64,000 nt of DNA from the NCBI GenBank assembly GCA_041879295.1, contig CP047152.1:445501-509500 (forward strand). Reading direction: 5' to 3'. A model generated the notes under the pieces. The model was not told the DNA's origin, made no database searches, and was given only the letters and a program-made list of their open reading frames with translations. Positions within the stretch are counted from its first letter, which is position 1. The number at the start of each line of letters is the position of its first letter. The position numbers were made by a program, and so were the translations under genes. This document shows, one piece after another, positions 16,694 to 26,302 of this stretch. This DNA is from Pseudomonas putida. Its GTDB lineage: Bacteria; Pseudomonadota; Gammaproteobacteria; Pseudomonadales; Pseudomonadaceae.

Positions 16694-18676
16694 TCACGCG
16701 CCAGATGAGGTCGGCGTTTGTGCGGGAACATTTCGGCTCAGCAGGGCGAGGAGCTGGTTTTTTTCCTCGCTGGTCAATTCGCTTTGACGTGATTTCCTGA
16801 GCAGTTGTTCCAGGCTGCGCTCGCGTTGGCGGGCGGACAAGCTAGTTATAGTGTCGAAAAACTGTTGTTCAAGGTTGTCGGCTACGATAAGCCATTCCTT
16901 TTCCGCCAGGGCCCGCAGCAGGCGGCCTTGTTCGGTGCCGTGCCAACGTGCGATCAACTGCATTGAGCTTAGCCCAGGATTTTTCTGCGCGGCTTCGATC
17001 AACGCCACCAGCAGTTGGCTGTACAGGTGCTCTTCGTCGGCGAAGTGGCTGGCATCTTCCACCTTGCCGGCCAGCAGCGGGTGGTGCAGCAAGGTGCGCA
17101 GGGCGGCCAGGGTCGGTGGCTCGACCGGTGCTGGCACGCGCGGAGGTGCTTCGTCGCGTTGTTGCCAGGGCTTGCCGCCCTTGCGGTTCTTGTCCCAGGG
17201 TTTGTCGCTCCACGGCTTCTTGCTGCCACCCTTGCTGGGTTTCCACGCCTGCTCCTGATGAACGGGGGCAAAATCGTGCTGCGGCATGTCGCCGTAGTCG
17301 GGGGTGTAGCTGGCCATGGCGTCGTAGTCGTAGCCAGGGTCATAGTCCGGCATGCTGCTGGCCGCCGGGGCTTGTTGCGCCAGCTGCTCGACCTGCTGCG
17401 GGTCGAGGCCGGTGATTTCCTTCAGGCGGTTGCGCATCAGCTGACGCAGGTTGGCGCCGGGGATCTTTTCGATCAACGGTGCGGCCAAGGTCGCCATATG
17501 CGCCTTGCCTTCCAGTGAGCGCGGGTCGGCCTCGACGCCAAGTTGCTCGAAGAAGTAGTCGGCCAGCGGTTGGGCGTGCTGGTTGATACGGGCCATGAAA
17601 GCGTCGGTACCTTCGGCGCGCACCAGGCTGTCCGGGTCTTCGCCTTCGGGCAGGAACAGGAAGCGCGCGCGACGGCCGTCCTGCAGGTTCGACAATGTCG
17701 ATTCCAGTGCGCGCCAGGCCGCCTTGCGCCCGGCCTGGTCGCCGTCAAAACAGAACAGCACGCTGGGCACCACGCGGAACAGGCGCTTGAGGTGCTCTTC
17801 GCTGGTGGAGGTGCCAAGGGTAGCCACGGCATTGCGCAGACCTTGCTGGGCCAGGGCAATGACGTCCATGTAGCCCTCGACGACGATGATCTCGTCAAGG
17901 TTGCGGTTGTGCTTGCGCGCCTCGTACAGCCCGTACAGTTCCTGCCCCTTGTGGAACACAGGTGTTTCCGGGGAGTTCAGGTACTTGGGCTTGTCGTCGC
18001 CGAGCACCCGGCCACCGAAGGCGATGATGCGCCCGCGGCTGTCACGTATCGGGAACATTACCCGGTCGCGGAAGCGGTCGTAGCGCTTGCCGCTCTCGGC
18101 GTTCTCGATCAGCAGGCCGGCATCGATCATCACCTTCTGCTGCAGGGTGTCGGCACCCAGGTGCTTGAGCAGGTTGTCCCAGCCGGGCGGGGCAAAGCCC
18201 AGGCCGAAGTCGCGGGCAATTTCCCCGGACAGGCCGCGGCCCTTGAGGTAGTCCACCGCTGCCTTGCGTGACGGGTGGCTGCGCAGAGCCTGGCGGTAAA
18301 ACTCCGAGGCGGCGTCCAGTAGCGGGTACAGTGGCGAGTCAGTTGGCTGGCGCGGCTTCTGGTCGCGGCGGCCTTGCTCGCGGGGCACTTCCATGCCGGC
18401 GGCGCGGGCCAGTTCCTCGACGGCCTGGGGGAAGTCCAGGTTGTCGTGGTCCATGACAAAGCCCAAGGCGTTGCCACCGGCGCCACAGCCGAAGCAGTAG
18501 TAGAACTGCTTGTCGGGGCTGACCGTGAAGGACGGGGTTTTTTCTTTGTGGAACGGGCAGCAGGCGGAGTAGTTCTTGCCGGTTTTTTTCAGCTGGACGC
18601 GCGAACTCACCACGTCGACGATGTCGAGGCGGTTGATCAGGTCGTCAATGAAACTCTGGGGAATCAGCCCGGCCAT
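16694..18676 (-). CDS. dnaG: DnaG, DNA primase
   Basis: Primase that makes RNA primers at the replication fork. From the Met at 18676 it has 660 residues; the MAGLIPQSFID start is the conserved one, seven codons inside a possible longer reading. The N-terminal zinc ribbon has Cys40, His43, Cys61 and Cys64. The RNA polymerase core and TOPRIM motifs follow (VVEGYMDVIAL, and FDGDQAG). The DnaB-helicase-binding C-terminal domain occupies about the last 130 residues, after a low-complexity Gly/Lys/Trp/Pro linker. Middle gene of rpsU-dnaG-rpoD. Confidence 0.98.
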   Translation of the reverse strand: MAGLIPQSFIDDLINRLDIVDVVSSRVQLKKTGKNYSACCPFHKEKTPSFTVSPDKQFYYCFGCGAGGNALGFVMDHDNLDFPQAVEELARAAGMEVPREQGRRDQKPRQPTDSPLYPLLDAASEFYRQALRSHPSRKAAVDYLKGRGLSGEIARDFGLGFAPPGWDNLLKHLGADTLQQKVMIDAGLLIENAESGKRYDRFRDRVMFPIRDSRGRIIAFGGRVLGDDKPKYLNSPETPVFHKGQELYGLYEARKHNRNLDEIIVVEGYMDVIALAQQGLRNAVATLGTSTSEEHLKRLFRVVPSVLFCFDGDQAGRKAAWRALESTLSNLQDGRRARFLFLPEGEDPDSLVRAEGTDAFMARINQHAQPLADYFFEQLGVEADPRSLEGKAHMATLAAPLIEKIPGANLRQLMRNRLKEITGLDPQQVEQLAQQAPAASSMPDYDPGYDYDAMASYTPDYGDMPQHDFAPVHQEQAWKPSKGGSKKPWSDKPWDKNRKGGKPWQQRDEAPPRVPAPVEPPTLAALRTLLHHPLLAGKVEDASHFADEEHLYSQLLVALIEAAQKNPGLSSMQLIARWHGTEQGRLLRALAEKEWLIVADNLEQQFFDTITSLSARQRERSLEQLLRKSRQSELTSEEKNQLLALLSRNVPAQTPTSSGA

Positions 18677-18977
18677 GGCAGTCTCGTCATCTGGCAACTG
18701 GCAAGTCTAATCGCTCACGCGCCGAATGGGGCGAGTGCTGCTTGGGGAAGTGCGAGGGAATGTGCTCGTCGCCAGCCCCTAAGGGCTCGTCAGTCGGACG
18801 TGCACGTCTGGTCATACAGCAAGGAGGACCAGCTCTGACGTTTCAGGCAGGTTGCCCATGTGCAGTCCGCATGAAGCTTGTGCAGGGCCTTGAGCTAGCT
18901 GCTCAAGTTTGAAGCGACCACTGCCATCGCCCGGGGGTTAGCCGGGCAGGGCAGAAGCTTTGCGTTGAACGCCTGTA
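18677..18977. other. Structured gap between rpsU and dnaG
   Basis: No gene is visible. Several dyads occur: CTGGTC...GACCAG at about 18816-18834, with the 8-bp palindrome CGTGCACG just before it, and CTTGAGC-TAGCT-GCTCAAG at 18889-18907. None is followed by a T-run, so they are not simple terminators. In this operon the rpsU-dnaG interval is known in other bacteria for termination and processing that set the rpsU:dnaG ratio; a similar role here is inference. Confidence 0.45.
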
Positions 18978-19193
18978 TTAGTACAGACGAACGGCGCGGC
19001 GCTGTTCGCGCTGAACTTTCTTGGCGTGACGCTTAACAGCAGCAGCTGCTTTGCGCTTACGCTCTGCGGTCGGCTTCTCGTAAAACTCGCGGCTACGAAC
19101 TTCAGCCAGTACACCGGCTTTTTCGCAGGAGCGCTTGAAACGACGCAGAGCTACGTCGAAGGGTTCGTTCTCTTTAACTTTGACGGCTGGCAT
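18978..19193 (-). CDS. rpsU: RpsU, 30S ribosomal protein bS21
   Basis: Small-subunit protein of 71 residues, very basic, needed for initiation at natural messages. The sequence [20 protein letters not shown] and the lysine/arginine-rich C-terminus are diagnostic. First gene of the macromolecular synthesis operon with dnaG and rpoD, and divergent from tsaD across about 200 bp that must contain both promoters, an arrangement widely conserved in proteobacteria. Confidence 0.99.
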   Translation of the reverse strand: MPAVKVKENEPFDVALRRFKRSCEKAGVLAEVRSREFYEKPTAERKRKAAAAVKRHAKKVQREQRRAVRLY

Positions 19194-19397
19194 CCAGGGC
19201 TACCTTAATTCATTACCGGGGTAGACGTGCTCCTGGCAAAACAAAGGTGTGCTGGAGAACGTCGGTTTTCAAGGGTTGCGGATGTTAACCCTTAGCAAGC
19301 CGGAATGCAAAGCCTCTGATCGAAAACCGCTGGTCGGCACCCGACACGGGGACTATCATGCGCGGCTTCGAATTCAGCCCCCACAAGGGACGAGCCC

Positions 19398-20423
19398 ATG
19401 CTAGTACTGGGATTGGAAACATCCTGCGACGAAACTGGCGTCGCATTATACGACAGTGAACGGGGTTTGTTGGCCGACGCACTGTTCAGCCAGATCGACC
19501 TGCACCGCGTCTTCGGTGGCGTGGTGCCCGAGCTTGCCTCGCGTGATCACGTCAAGCGCATGCTGCCGCTCATCCGCCAGGTGCTGGACGAGGCAGGCTG
19601 CGTTGCCACCGAAATCGACGCCATCGCCTACACCGCGGGCCCCGGCCTGGTCGGCGCCTTGCTGGTGGGCGCTTCCTGCGCCCAGGCGCTGGCCTTTGCC
19701 TGGGACATCCCGGCGATCGGTGTGCACCACATGGAAGGCCACCTGCTGGCGCCCATGCTGGAAGAAAACCCGCCCGAGTTTCCGTTCGTCGCTTTGTTGG
19801 TTTCCGGTGGCCATACCCAGCTGGTCCGGGTCGATGGTATCGGTCAGTACGAACTGTTGGGCGAGAGCCTGGACGACGCTGCCGGTGAAGCGTTCGACAA
19901 GACCGCCAAGCTGATCGGCCTCAATTATCCCGGTGGTCCGGAAATCGCGCGTCTGGCCGAACAGGGTGTGGCCGGGCGCTTCGTGTTCCCGCGGCCAATG
20001 ACCGATCGGCCAGGCCTGGAATTCAGCTTCAGTGGCCTCAAGACCTTCGCCCTGAACACCTGGCAGCAATGCAAGAATGCTGGCGACGACAGTGAGCAAA
20101 CCCGTTGCGACCTGTCTCTGGCATTCCAGCAGGCGGTGGTGGAGACTTTGACCATCAAGTGCAAGCGGGCGCTCAAGCAGACCGGCCTCAAGCGCCTGGT
20201 CATCGCGGGTGGCGTGAGTGCCAACAAGGCCCTGCGCGCGTCCCTGGAGGACATGCTCGGTAGCATCAAGGGCAACGTGTACTACGCGCGCCCGCAATTC
20301 TGTACCGACAATGGTGCGATGATCGCCTACGCCGGTTGCCAGCGCCTGTTGGCCGGGCAGCAGCAAGACCTGGCGATCAGCGTGCAGGCACGCTGGCCGA
20401 TGGAGCAGTTGCCGCCGCTGTAA
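19398..20423 (+). CDS. tsaD: TsaD, tRNA N6-threonylcarbamoyladenosine transferase subunit
   Basis: Iron-binding catalytic subunit of the TsaBDE complex, which attaches threonylcarbamoyl to A37 of ANN-reading tRNAs. The 341 residues show the Kae1/YgjD pattern: [13 protein letters not shown] at the N-terminus, metal ligands His111 and His115 in HHMEGH, the GGHTQL nucleotide block around 135-140, and a GGVSAN motif near 270. It lies divergent from rpsU and converges on plsY, leaving only 17 bp. Confidence 0.98.
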   Translation: MLVLGLETSCDETGVALYDSERGLLADALFSQIDLHRVFGGVVPELASRDHVKRMLPLIRQVLDEAGCVATEIDAIAYTAGPGLVGALLVGASCAQALAFAWDIPAIGVHHMEGHLLAPMLEENPPEFPFVALLVSGGHTQLVRVDGIGQYELLGESLDDAAGEAFDKTAKLIGLNYPGGPEIARLAEQGVAGRFVFPRPMTDRPGLEFSFSGLKTFALNTWQQCKNAGDDSEQTRCDLSLAFQQAVVETLTIKCKRALKQTGLKRLVIAGGVSANKALRASLEDMLGSIKGNVYYARPQFCTDNGAMIAYAGCQRLLAGQQQDLAISVQARWPMEQLPPL

Positions 20424-20440
20424 GGTAGGGCGTCGAAGGT

Positions 20441-21010
20441 TCAGAAGTGCCGTTCGCGCCCTGCAAACAAGTCGCGCAGGTTGTTGCGGTGGCGCCACAC
20501 GATCATCAAAGTCAGTACGCTGATCGGCAGCAGGGCCTCGGGCTCGCGCCAGGCCAGCAATGGCAGGGTGAGTGGCGTGGCAATCAGTGCCGCCAGTGAG
20601 CTGGTGCGCGTGAGGTAGAAGGTCAGCAGCCAGGCGCCGATGGCCAGCAGCGCGGCCGGGAAATACAGGCCCATGAGCATGCCGGCAGCCGTCGCCACGC
20701 CCTTGCCGCCCTTGAAGCGGAAGTACAGGGGGAACAGGTGACCCAGCACCGCGCATATGCCCACCCAGGCCTGCGCGTGCAGGTCCAGCCCGGCAGCGCG
20801 GGCGAGCAATACCGGCAAAAGGCCCTTGCACAGGTCGCCAAGCAGGGTCAGGATCGCCAGTTTACGGCCTGCCAGGCGTAGCATGTTGGTGGCGCCGGCA
20901 TTGCCTGAACCGCTGGAACGCGGGTCCGGGCTGCCCGAAAGGCGGCTGAGAACAATGGCGAAGGACAGCGAGCCGAGCAGGTAGGCGAGCAACGCCAGTA
21001 ACCAAAACAT
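20441..21010 (-). CDS. plsY: PlsY, acyl-phosphate:glycerol-3-phosphate acyltransferase
   Basis: Inner-membrane enzyme that makes lysophosphatidic acid from acyl-phosphate, the first acylation of phospholipid synthesis. The 189-residue protein has about five hydrophobic helices. The three conserved cytosolic motifs are seen: [12 protein letters not shown] around 36-47, the [13 protein letters not shown] phosphate-binding loop around 100, and a third near residue 165-180 ([15 protein letters not shown]). Convergent with tsaD and divergent from folB. Confidence 0.96.
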   Translation of the reverse strand: MFWLLALLAYLLGSLSFAIVLSRLSGSPDPRSSGSGNAGATNMLRLAGRKLAILTLLGDLCKGLLPVLLARAAGLDLHAQAWVGICAVLGHLFPLYFRFKGGKGVATAAGMLMGLYFPAALLAIGAWLLTFYLTRTSSLAALIATPLTLPLLAWREPEALLPISVLTLMIVWRHRNNLRDLFAGRERHF

Positions 21011-21084
21011 GCTAACTATTCCGGGCGAGGACGCCCTGATTCTAACGGCGCCAGTCGCCCTTGTCGTGCTGTGGAGAGAAGTGC

Positions 21085-21441
21085 TTGGACAGAGTGTTCA
21101 TCGAAGGCCTGGAAGTCGATACCGTCATCGGTGCCTATGACTGGGAGCGGGATATTCGCCAGTGCTTGCGCCTGGACCTGAGCTTTGCCTGGGACAACCG
21201 CCCGGCTGCCGCCGGAGACGACCTGAACCTGGCGCTGGACTATGCCAGTGTGTCGGCGCGCATCCAGGCGTTTGCCGAACAGGCCCGTTTCGAGCTGGTT
21301 GAAACATTTGCCGAGCGCCTGGTGGCCACCTTGATGGACGAGTTCCACATCCCCTGGGTGCGGTTGAAGCTGACCAAGCCGGGCGCGGTGCCGGCGGCCC
21401 GTGGTGGTGTAGGCGTGGAGATCGAGCGCGGATGTCTTTGA
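21085..21441 (+). CDS. folB: FolB, dihydroneopterin aldolase
   Basis: Cleaves dihydroneopterin to 6-hydroxymethyl-dihydropterin and glycolaldehyde in folate synthesis. Start chosen at TTG 21085 because it is preceded at 6 nt by GGAGAG and gives the conserved N-terminus (M)[20 protein letters not shown]; 118 residues. The family's catalytic Glu in the IGAYDWER region and the C-terminal KLTKPGAV strand are present. Its last 10 bases overlap folK, whose product takes the next step, so the two are coupled. Confidence 0.93.
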   Translation: MDRVFIEGLEVDTVIGAYDWERDIRQCLRLDLSFAWDNRPAAAGDDLNLALDYASVSARIQAFAEQARFELVETFAERLVATLMDEFHIPWVRLKLTKPGAVPAARGGVGVEIERGCL

Positions 21442-21941
21442 ACACGGTTTACCTGGGCCTGGGCAGCAATATCGACCGTGAGGCGCATTTGTGCGCCGGG
21501 CTCGATGCGTTGGCTGGCATCCTGACCGACATGCGCTGTTCGCCGGCTTTCGAAAGCCAGGCGGTGGGTATCAAGAGCGGGCCGTTCATCAACTTCGTGG
21601 TGACCGGGCAAACCGCATTGCCGTTGATCGAGCTGGACCGCCGGCTGAAGTTCATCGAGGCCGACAATGGCCGCTATGCACCGGACCGCAAAGGGTTGCC
21701 GCTGGATATCGACGTGCTGATGTATGGCGATTTGCACGGTACCTTCGATGGGCTGGTACTGCCCCGGGCCGAGATCCTGAAGAACGCCTTTGTGCTGTGG
21801 CCGCTTTCGTTGCTGGCGCCCGACCTGGTGCATCCGGGGGTGGGCAAGCGCATGGCGCAGCTGTGGCAGGAAGCGCAGATCGATCAGGTGCTGGCTCCGG
21901 TCGCCTTTGAGTGGCGCGGGTTGCAGTTGACGCCCGCTTAA
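21432..21941 (+). CDS. folK: FolK, HPPK pyrophosphokinase
   Basis: Transfers pyrophosphate from ATP to 6-hydroxymethyl-dihydropterin, following FolB. The 169-residue protein opens with VYLGLGSNIDREAHL, the conserved pterin-binding strand. The metal-binding D-x-D is in PLDIDVLMYGDL around 95-97, preceded by the basic RKGLP segment. A downstream PRAEILKNAFVLWPL block corresponds to the family's HPR-type motif but lacks the usual leading His. Overlaps folB by 10 bp. Confidence 0.96.
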   Translation: MSLNTVYLGLGSNIDREAHLCAGLDALAGILTDMRCSPAFESQAVGIKSGPFINFVVTGQTALPLIELDRRLKFIEADNGRYAPDRKGLPLDIDVLMYGDLHGTFDGLVLPRAEILKNAFVLWPLSLLAPDLVHPGVGKRMAQLWQEAQIDQVLAPVAFEWRGLQLTPA

Positions 21942-21950
21942 GCCTGCATC

Positions 21951-22143
21951 GGCCTCTTCGCGGGTAAACCCGCCCCTACAACGGCCTGTGCCCAACCTCT
22001 GATGTGTGCCCCCTGTAGGAGCGGGTTACCCGCGAATACGGTGGTGACTGCGACGGTGAACAGCGGTCGGAAATTGGCCAGCAGGCCCGGCCCTTTCGCG
22101 GGTGAACCCGCTCCTACAGCGGCTTCAGCCGCGAAGAGGCCGG
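21951..22143. repeat. Cluster of three REP units between folK and cca
   Basis: REP units occur at 21951-21981 (plus), 22013-22037 (inverted) and 22090-22119 (plus). A small GCGGCTTCAGCCGC hairpin and GAAGAGGCCGGG then run to 22143. The cluster fills the gap between convergent folK and cca and could serve as the end for both transcripts. Confidence 0.88.
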
Positions 22144-22148
22144 GAGGT

Positions 22149-23255
22149 CTAACCGCGCTGGTAAGCCTCGAGCGCTTTCAGCCGTTCACCTTTGAGTGCT
22201 TCGCCCAGCGCCTGACCCGTCAGCCCGGCTTGCACCAACGGCTTCACATCCACCGCTCGCGCCGCCGCTGCTGCGCCTCGCAGGTAATCGGCCTGTGGGT
22301 AACCCTGCTCGCCATCGCCCAACGCCGCCATCTCGCAAACGACCACAAAATCCTCGAACCGCTGCGGCCGTCGGTAGACATCGAACTTCTGCAACAGCTC
22401 CAGCAGTGCCGTGGCCGGCAGTTCGAGCGCCTGATTGCCCTGCGCCAGGCACTCCCCTGTCAGCATGGCCAGTTCCTGGCATTCACGCGGTGCCTTCAGG
22501 CGCTGGTTGACGGTTTTGATCGATGTCGGTGTCAGCCCGCGCAACAGGCAGGCCCAGCGCACGTGCAGCGGTTGTTCGTGCGCCGCCGCCTGCTCCAGCG
22601 CCGACAGTGTCCGGGAGCCGTCATCGAGCTCAGGCAGCAGCTCCTGCAGGGCCCCGCACGCGCTCAGCACCTTGAAGAATACCTGTGGTTGCACTTCCAT
22701 CAGCGCGCGTTCGATTTCCTTCCAGCTGCGCTCGGCAGTGAGTGCCTGCAGTTCGCCCGAGGCGCTGATCTGGCGCATCAGCGTCAAGGTTTCATCGGCA
22801 ACCCGGAAACCCAGTGGCGCATAGCGGGCAGCAAAGCGGGCAACACGCAGCACGCGTAGAGGATCTTCGGCGAATGCCGGGGAAACATGGCGTAGCAGGC
22901 GTTGATCCAGATCTTTCTTGCCTTGGTAGGGGTCGTATAGCGTGCCGGCTTCATCCTCGGCCATCGCATTTATGGTCAGGTCGCGACGGATCAGGTCCTC
23001 TTCCAGGGTTACGTCGGGGCTGGCGTGAAAAGTGAACCCGCCGTAGCCTCGCCCACTCTTGCGCTCGGTGCGCGCCAGGGCGTATTCCTCGCCGGTTTTC
23101 GGGTGCAGGAACACCGGGAAATCGGCGCCCACCGGCCGATAGCCCTTGGCGAGCATTTCTTCGACTGTGGCGCCCACCACCAGCCAGTCGATATCGCTGA
23201 CAGGGCGGCCGAGCAGGCGGTCGCGCACGGCGCCGCCAACTTTGTAGATGTGCAT
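22149..23255 (-). CDS. cca: Cca, CCA-adding tRNA nucleotidyltransferase without functional HD domain
   Basis: Adds or repairs the CCA end of tRNA. The 368 residues include the nucleotidyltransferase head with [11 protein letters not shown] at 6-16 and metal ligands Asp21 and Asp23 in DIDW, and the [10 protein letters not shown] motif near 110. In the E. coli enzyme the C-terminal part carries an HD phosphohydrolase domain; here the corresponding segment reads WACLLRGL, with no His-Asp pair, and the protein is some 40 residues shorter. So phosphatase or phosphodiesterase activity is unlikely. Start at 23255 gives the conserved [12 protein letters not shown]. Confidence 0.94.
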   Translation of the reverse strand: MHIYKVGGAVRDRLLGRPVSDIDWLVVGATVEEMLAKGYRPVGADFPVFLHPKTGEEYALARTERKSGRGYGGFTFHASPDVTLEEDLIRRDLTINAMAEDEAGTLYDPYQGKKDLDQRLLRHVSPAFAEDPLRVLRVARFAARYAPLGFRVADETLTLMRQISASGELQALTAERSWKEIERALMEVQPQVFFKVLSACGALQELLPELDDGSRTLSALEQAAAHEQPLHVRWACLLRGLTPTSIKTVNQRLKAPRECQELAMLTGECLAQGNQALELPATALLELLQKFDVYRRPQRFEDFVVVCEMAALGDGEQGYPQADYLRGAAAAARAVDVKPLVQAGLTGQALGEALKGERLKALEAYQRG

Positions 23256-23310
23256 GTGCAGCTCTCCATAACTGCCGACAGGATAACCCGTCGGCGGTCA
23301 TGGAGTTGCA

Positions 23311-24879
23311 TCAGAGGTGGTGGATAACGGCCAGGTCCATGCGGCCGTAGTCGGCGCTTTCGCTATGCTCGCCGCGCGGCGGCATGTGGTGAGTACTCAT
23401 CACTTGCTCGCCTTGCACGGTCTCCAGGTGGATATCGAAGCCCCACAGGCGATGCAGGTGCTTGAGCACTTCGTCGGTCGAGTCCCCCAGCGGTTTGCGG
23501 TTATGTTGCTGGTGTCGCAGGGTTAGTGAGCGGTCTCCGCGGCGGTCGACGCTCCAGATCTGTACGTTCGGTTCACGGTTGCCCAGGTTGTACTGCGCTG
23601 CCAGTTGCTCCCGAATCACCCGGTAGCCGGCCTCATCATGGATGGCAGGCACCAGCAGGTCGTCGCGCTGGTCGTCATCGAGGATGCTGAACAACTTGAG
23701 GTCGCGCATCACCTTGGGCGACAGGTACTGCAGGATGAAGCTCTCGTCCTTGAAGCTGCTCATGGCGAACTTGATGGTAGAAAGCCAGTCGCTGCCGGCA
23801 ATTTCGGGGAACCAGTGGCGATCTTCTTCGGTGGGGTTTTCGCACATGCGGCGGATGTCGGTGTACATCGCAAAGCCCAGCGCGTAGGGGTTGATGCCGC
23901 TGTAGTACGGGCTGTCGAAGCCGGGCTGGAACACCACGCTGGTGTGCGACTGCAAGAACTCCATCATGAAGCCTTCGGTAATCAGCCCCTCGTCGTACAG
24001 GTCGTTCATCAGGGTGTAGTGCCAGAAGGTTGCCCAACCTTCGTTCATCACCTGGGTCTGGCGCTGGGGGTAGAAGTACTGGGCGATCTTGCGCACGATG
24101 CGCACTACCTCACGTTGCCAGGGTTCAAGCAGCGGGGCGTTTTTTTCGATGAAATACAGGATGTTTTCCTGCGGTTCGGCGGGGAAACGCCCCTCATCGC
24201 GGTCGTTGCCCTTTTCGGCGTTCTTCGGAATTGTCCGCCAAAGGTCGTTGATCTGACGCTGAAGATGCTCTTCGCGCTCCTGTTGCCGGCGCCGCTCTTC
24301 TTCGGCAGAAATAGGATAGGGCCGCTTGTAGCGGTCGACACCGTAGTTCATCAGGGCATGGCAGGAGTCGATCAGGTCCTCCACTGCATCAATACCGTGG
24401 CGCTCTTCGCACTGGGCGATGTACTGCTTGGCGAACACCAGGTAGTCGATGATCGAACTGGCGTCAGTCCAGGTGCGGAACAGGTAATTGCCCTTGAAAA
24501 AGCTGTTATGGCCGTAGCAAGCGTGGGCAATCACCAGTGCCTGCATGCACATGGTGTTTTCTTCCATCAGGTAGGCGATACAAGGGTCGGAGTTGATCAC
24601 GATCTCGTAGGCCAGGCCCATCTGGCCGCGGCTGTAGGACTTTTCCGTGCTGAGGAACTGCTTGCCGTAGGACCAGTGGTGGTAGCCCAGCGGCATGCCG
24701 ACCGAGGCGTAGGCGTCCATCATCTGCTCGGCAGTGATTACCTCGATCTGGTTGGGGTAGGTGTCCAGGGCGTAACGCTCGGCCAGACGGCTGATTTCCC
24801 GGTCGTAGGTCTGGATCAGCTCGAACGTCCACTCGGACCCAGTGGAAATGGGTTGGCGTCTCTGTGCTCTGGCGGTCAT
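23311..24879 (-). CDS. SpoVR-family protein
   Basis: Conserved protein of 522 residues named after Bacillus stage V sporulation protein R; biochemical role unknown. Recognisable blocks are [20 protein letters not shown] near the N-terminus, [20 protein letters not shown] and the [15 protein letters not shown] segment. Pseudomonads do not sporulate; in Gram-negatives this gene travels with prkA and yeaH, and all three tend to respond to starvation or stress. Its start overlaps the yeaH stop by 4 bp (ATGA). Confidence 0.93.
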   Translation of the reverse strand: MTARAQRRQPISTGSEWTFELIQTYDREISRLAERYALDTYPNQIEVITAEQMMDAYASVGMPLGYHHWSYGKQFLSTEKSYSRGQMGLAYEIVINSDPCIAYLMEENTMCMQALVIAHACYGHNSFFKGNYLFRTWTDASSIIDYLVFAKQYIAQCEERHGIDAVEDLIDSCHALMNYGVDRYKRPYPISAEEERRRQQEREEHLQRQINDLWRTIPKNAEKGNDRDEGRFPAEPQENILYFIEKNAPLLEPWQREVVRIVRKIAQYFYPQRQTQVMNEGWATFWHYTLMNDLYDEGLITEGFMMEFLQSHTSVVFQPGFDSPYYSGINPYALGFAMYTDIRRMCENPTEEDRHWFPEIAGSDWLSTIKFAMSSFKDESFILQYLSPKVMRDLKLFSILDDDQRDDLLVPAIHDEAGYRVIREQLAAQYNLGNREPNVQIWSVDRRGDRSLTLRHQQHNRKPLGDSTDEVLKHLHRLWGFDIHLETVQGEQVMSTHHMPPRGEHSESADYGRMDLAVIHHL

Positions 24880-26147
24880 GTGGCTAACCTGCGCTGGAAG
24901 AGTTCACGGAAGACCGGGTAGATGTCGCCGGCCGATACCAGCTGCTGTTGGGCGAACGTGTCGGGGAAAGCATCGCCGATACGCTCGTACTCATACCACA
25001 GCGCCTGGTGTTCACGGGGGGTGATCTCAACGTAAGTGTAGTACTGCACATGCGGCATGATCTGTTTGGAGAGGATGTCGCGGCAGATCGGCGAGTCGTC
25101 GTTCCAGTTGTCGCCATCGGAAGCTTGCGCGGCATAAATATTCCAGTCGCTGGCCGGGTAGCGCTCGGCCATGATCTCCTGCATCAGCTTGAGGGCACTG
25201 GAAACGATGGTGCCGCCGGTTTCCCGCGAGTAGAAGAACTCTTCTTCATCGACTTCCCGGGCGCTGGTGTGGTGGCGAATGAAAACGACTTCGATGCGCT
25301 CGTAGTTACGCTTGAGGAACAGGTACAGCAGGATGAAGAAGCGCTTTGCGATGTCCTTGGTGGCCTGGGTCATCGAGCCGGATACGTCCATCAGGCAGAA
25401 CATCACCGCCTTCGAGCTTGGGTTGGGTTGCTTGACCAGCAGGTTGTACTTGAGGTCGAAGGTGTCGAGGAAGGGCAGGCGGTTGATACGCGCTTTCAGG
25501 CGCTCGATTTCCTGTTCGATTTCCTGGATATCGGTGAAATTGTCCGGCTCTTCGACCCGCAGGCGGTCGAGTTCCTTTTGTGCTTCGCGCAGCAGGGCGC
25601 GGCTGCTGCCGGTCAGGGCGATACGCCGGGCATGGGCCGAGCGCAGGGTGCGCACGATGTTGATGCGTGACGGGTTGCCTTCGTTGGCGATGCCGGCCCG
25701 AACGGTCTTGAAGGTGTCGGCGCCAGTCAGGTGACGTTTGACCAGGTTGGGTAGCTCAAGGTCCTCGAACATGAATTCGAGAAATTCTTCCTGGGTGATC
25801 TGGAAGACGAACTCGTCCATGCCCTCGCCGGAATTGCCGGCCTTGCCGCGACCGCCACCACCTCCACCGCCTTGCGGCCGTGGGATGTGTTCACCTGCCG
25901 TGAATTCTTTGTTGCCAGGGTGCACGATGGTCTGTTTGCCCCCACGACCATGATGCAAGACCGGTTCGTCGATGTCGCGTCCGGGAATACTGATCTGCTC
26001 GCCGTGTTCCATATCCATGATGGAGCGGCGGCTCACCGCCTCTTCGACGGCCTTTTTGATATGTTCGCGGTACCGCCGCAGGAAGCGCTGGCGGTTGACC
26101 GTGCTCTTGTTCTTGCCGTTCAGGCGTCGGTCTATAACGTAGCTCAT
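24876..26147 (-). CDS. yeaH: YeaH/DUF444 family protein with von Willebrand A domain
   Basis: UPF0229-type protein of 423 residues. The start at 26147 is chosen because GGAGGGACC lies just upstream and the product then begins [20 protein letters not shown] as in the family. After a basic N-terminus comes a Gly-rich segment ([14 protein letters not shown]) around 95-108, and the C-terminal half is a VWA domain with the MIDAS motif DVSGS. It probably acts with the PrkA kinase encoded next; the molecular function is unknown. Confidence 0.92.
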   Translation of the reverse strand: MSYVIDRRLNGKNKSTVNRQRFLRRYREHIKKAVEEAVSRRSIMDMEHGEQISIPGRDIDEPVLHHGRGGKQTIVHPGNKEFTAGEHIPRPQGGGGGGGRGKAGNSGEGMDEFVFQITQEEFLEFMFEDLELPNLVKRHLTGADTFKTVRAGIANEGNPSRINIVRTLRSAHARRIALTGSSRALLREAQKELDRLRVEEPDNFTDIQEIEQEIERLKARINRLPFLDTFDLKYNLLVKQPNPSSKAVMFCLMDVSGSMTQATKDIAKRFFILLYLFLKRNYERIEVVFIRHHTSAREVDEEEFFYSRETGGTIVSSALKLMQEIMAERYPASDWNIYAAQASDGDNWNDDSPICRDILSKQIMPHVQYYTYVEITPREHQALWYEYERIGDAFPDTFAQQQLVSAGDIYPVFRELFQRRLAT

Positions 26148-26167
26148 GGTCCCTCCGGTGACTGGAT

Positions 26168-26302
26168 GCAGCTGCAACCCACAAGCTGCAAGCCACAAGC
26201 TTCAAGCTGCAAGAAAGAGCAGCCACCGCCGCTGCAAGCTGTGACGCGGGCGGCAATGCCAACGCCAGGCAGCTTGCAGCTTGCGGCTCGTAGCTTGCCG
26301 CT
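26168..26302. repeat. Inverted AGCTTGCAGCTT-type repeats between prkA and yeaH
   Basis: Left copies (CAAGCTGCAAGCCACAAGCT, 26182-26201, continuing to 26213) and right copies (CAGCTTGCAGCTTGCGGCTC, 26269-26288, continuing to 26301) are imperfect inverted repeats of a GCTTGCAGCTT word. They can fold back across about 55 bp. The element fills the 155-bp gap within the operon. Confidence 0.75.
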
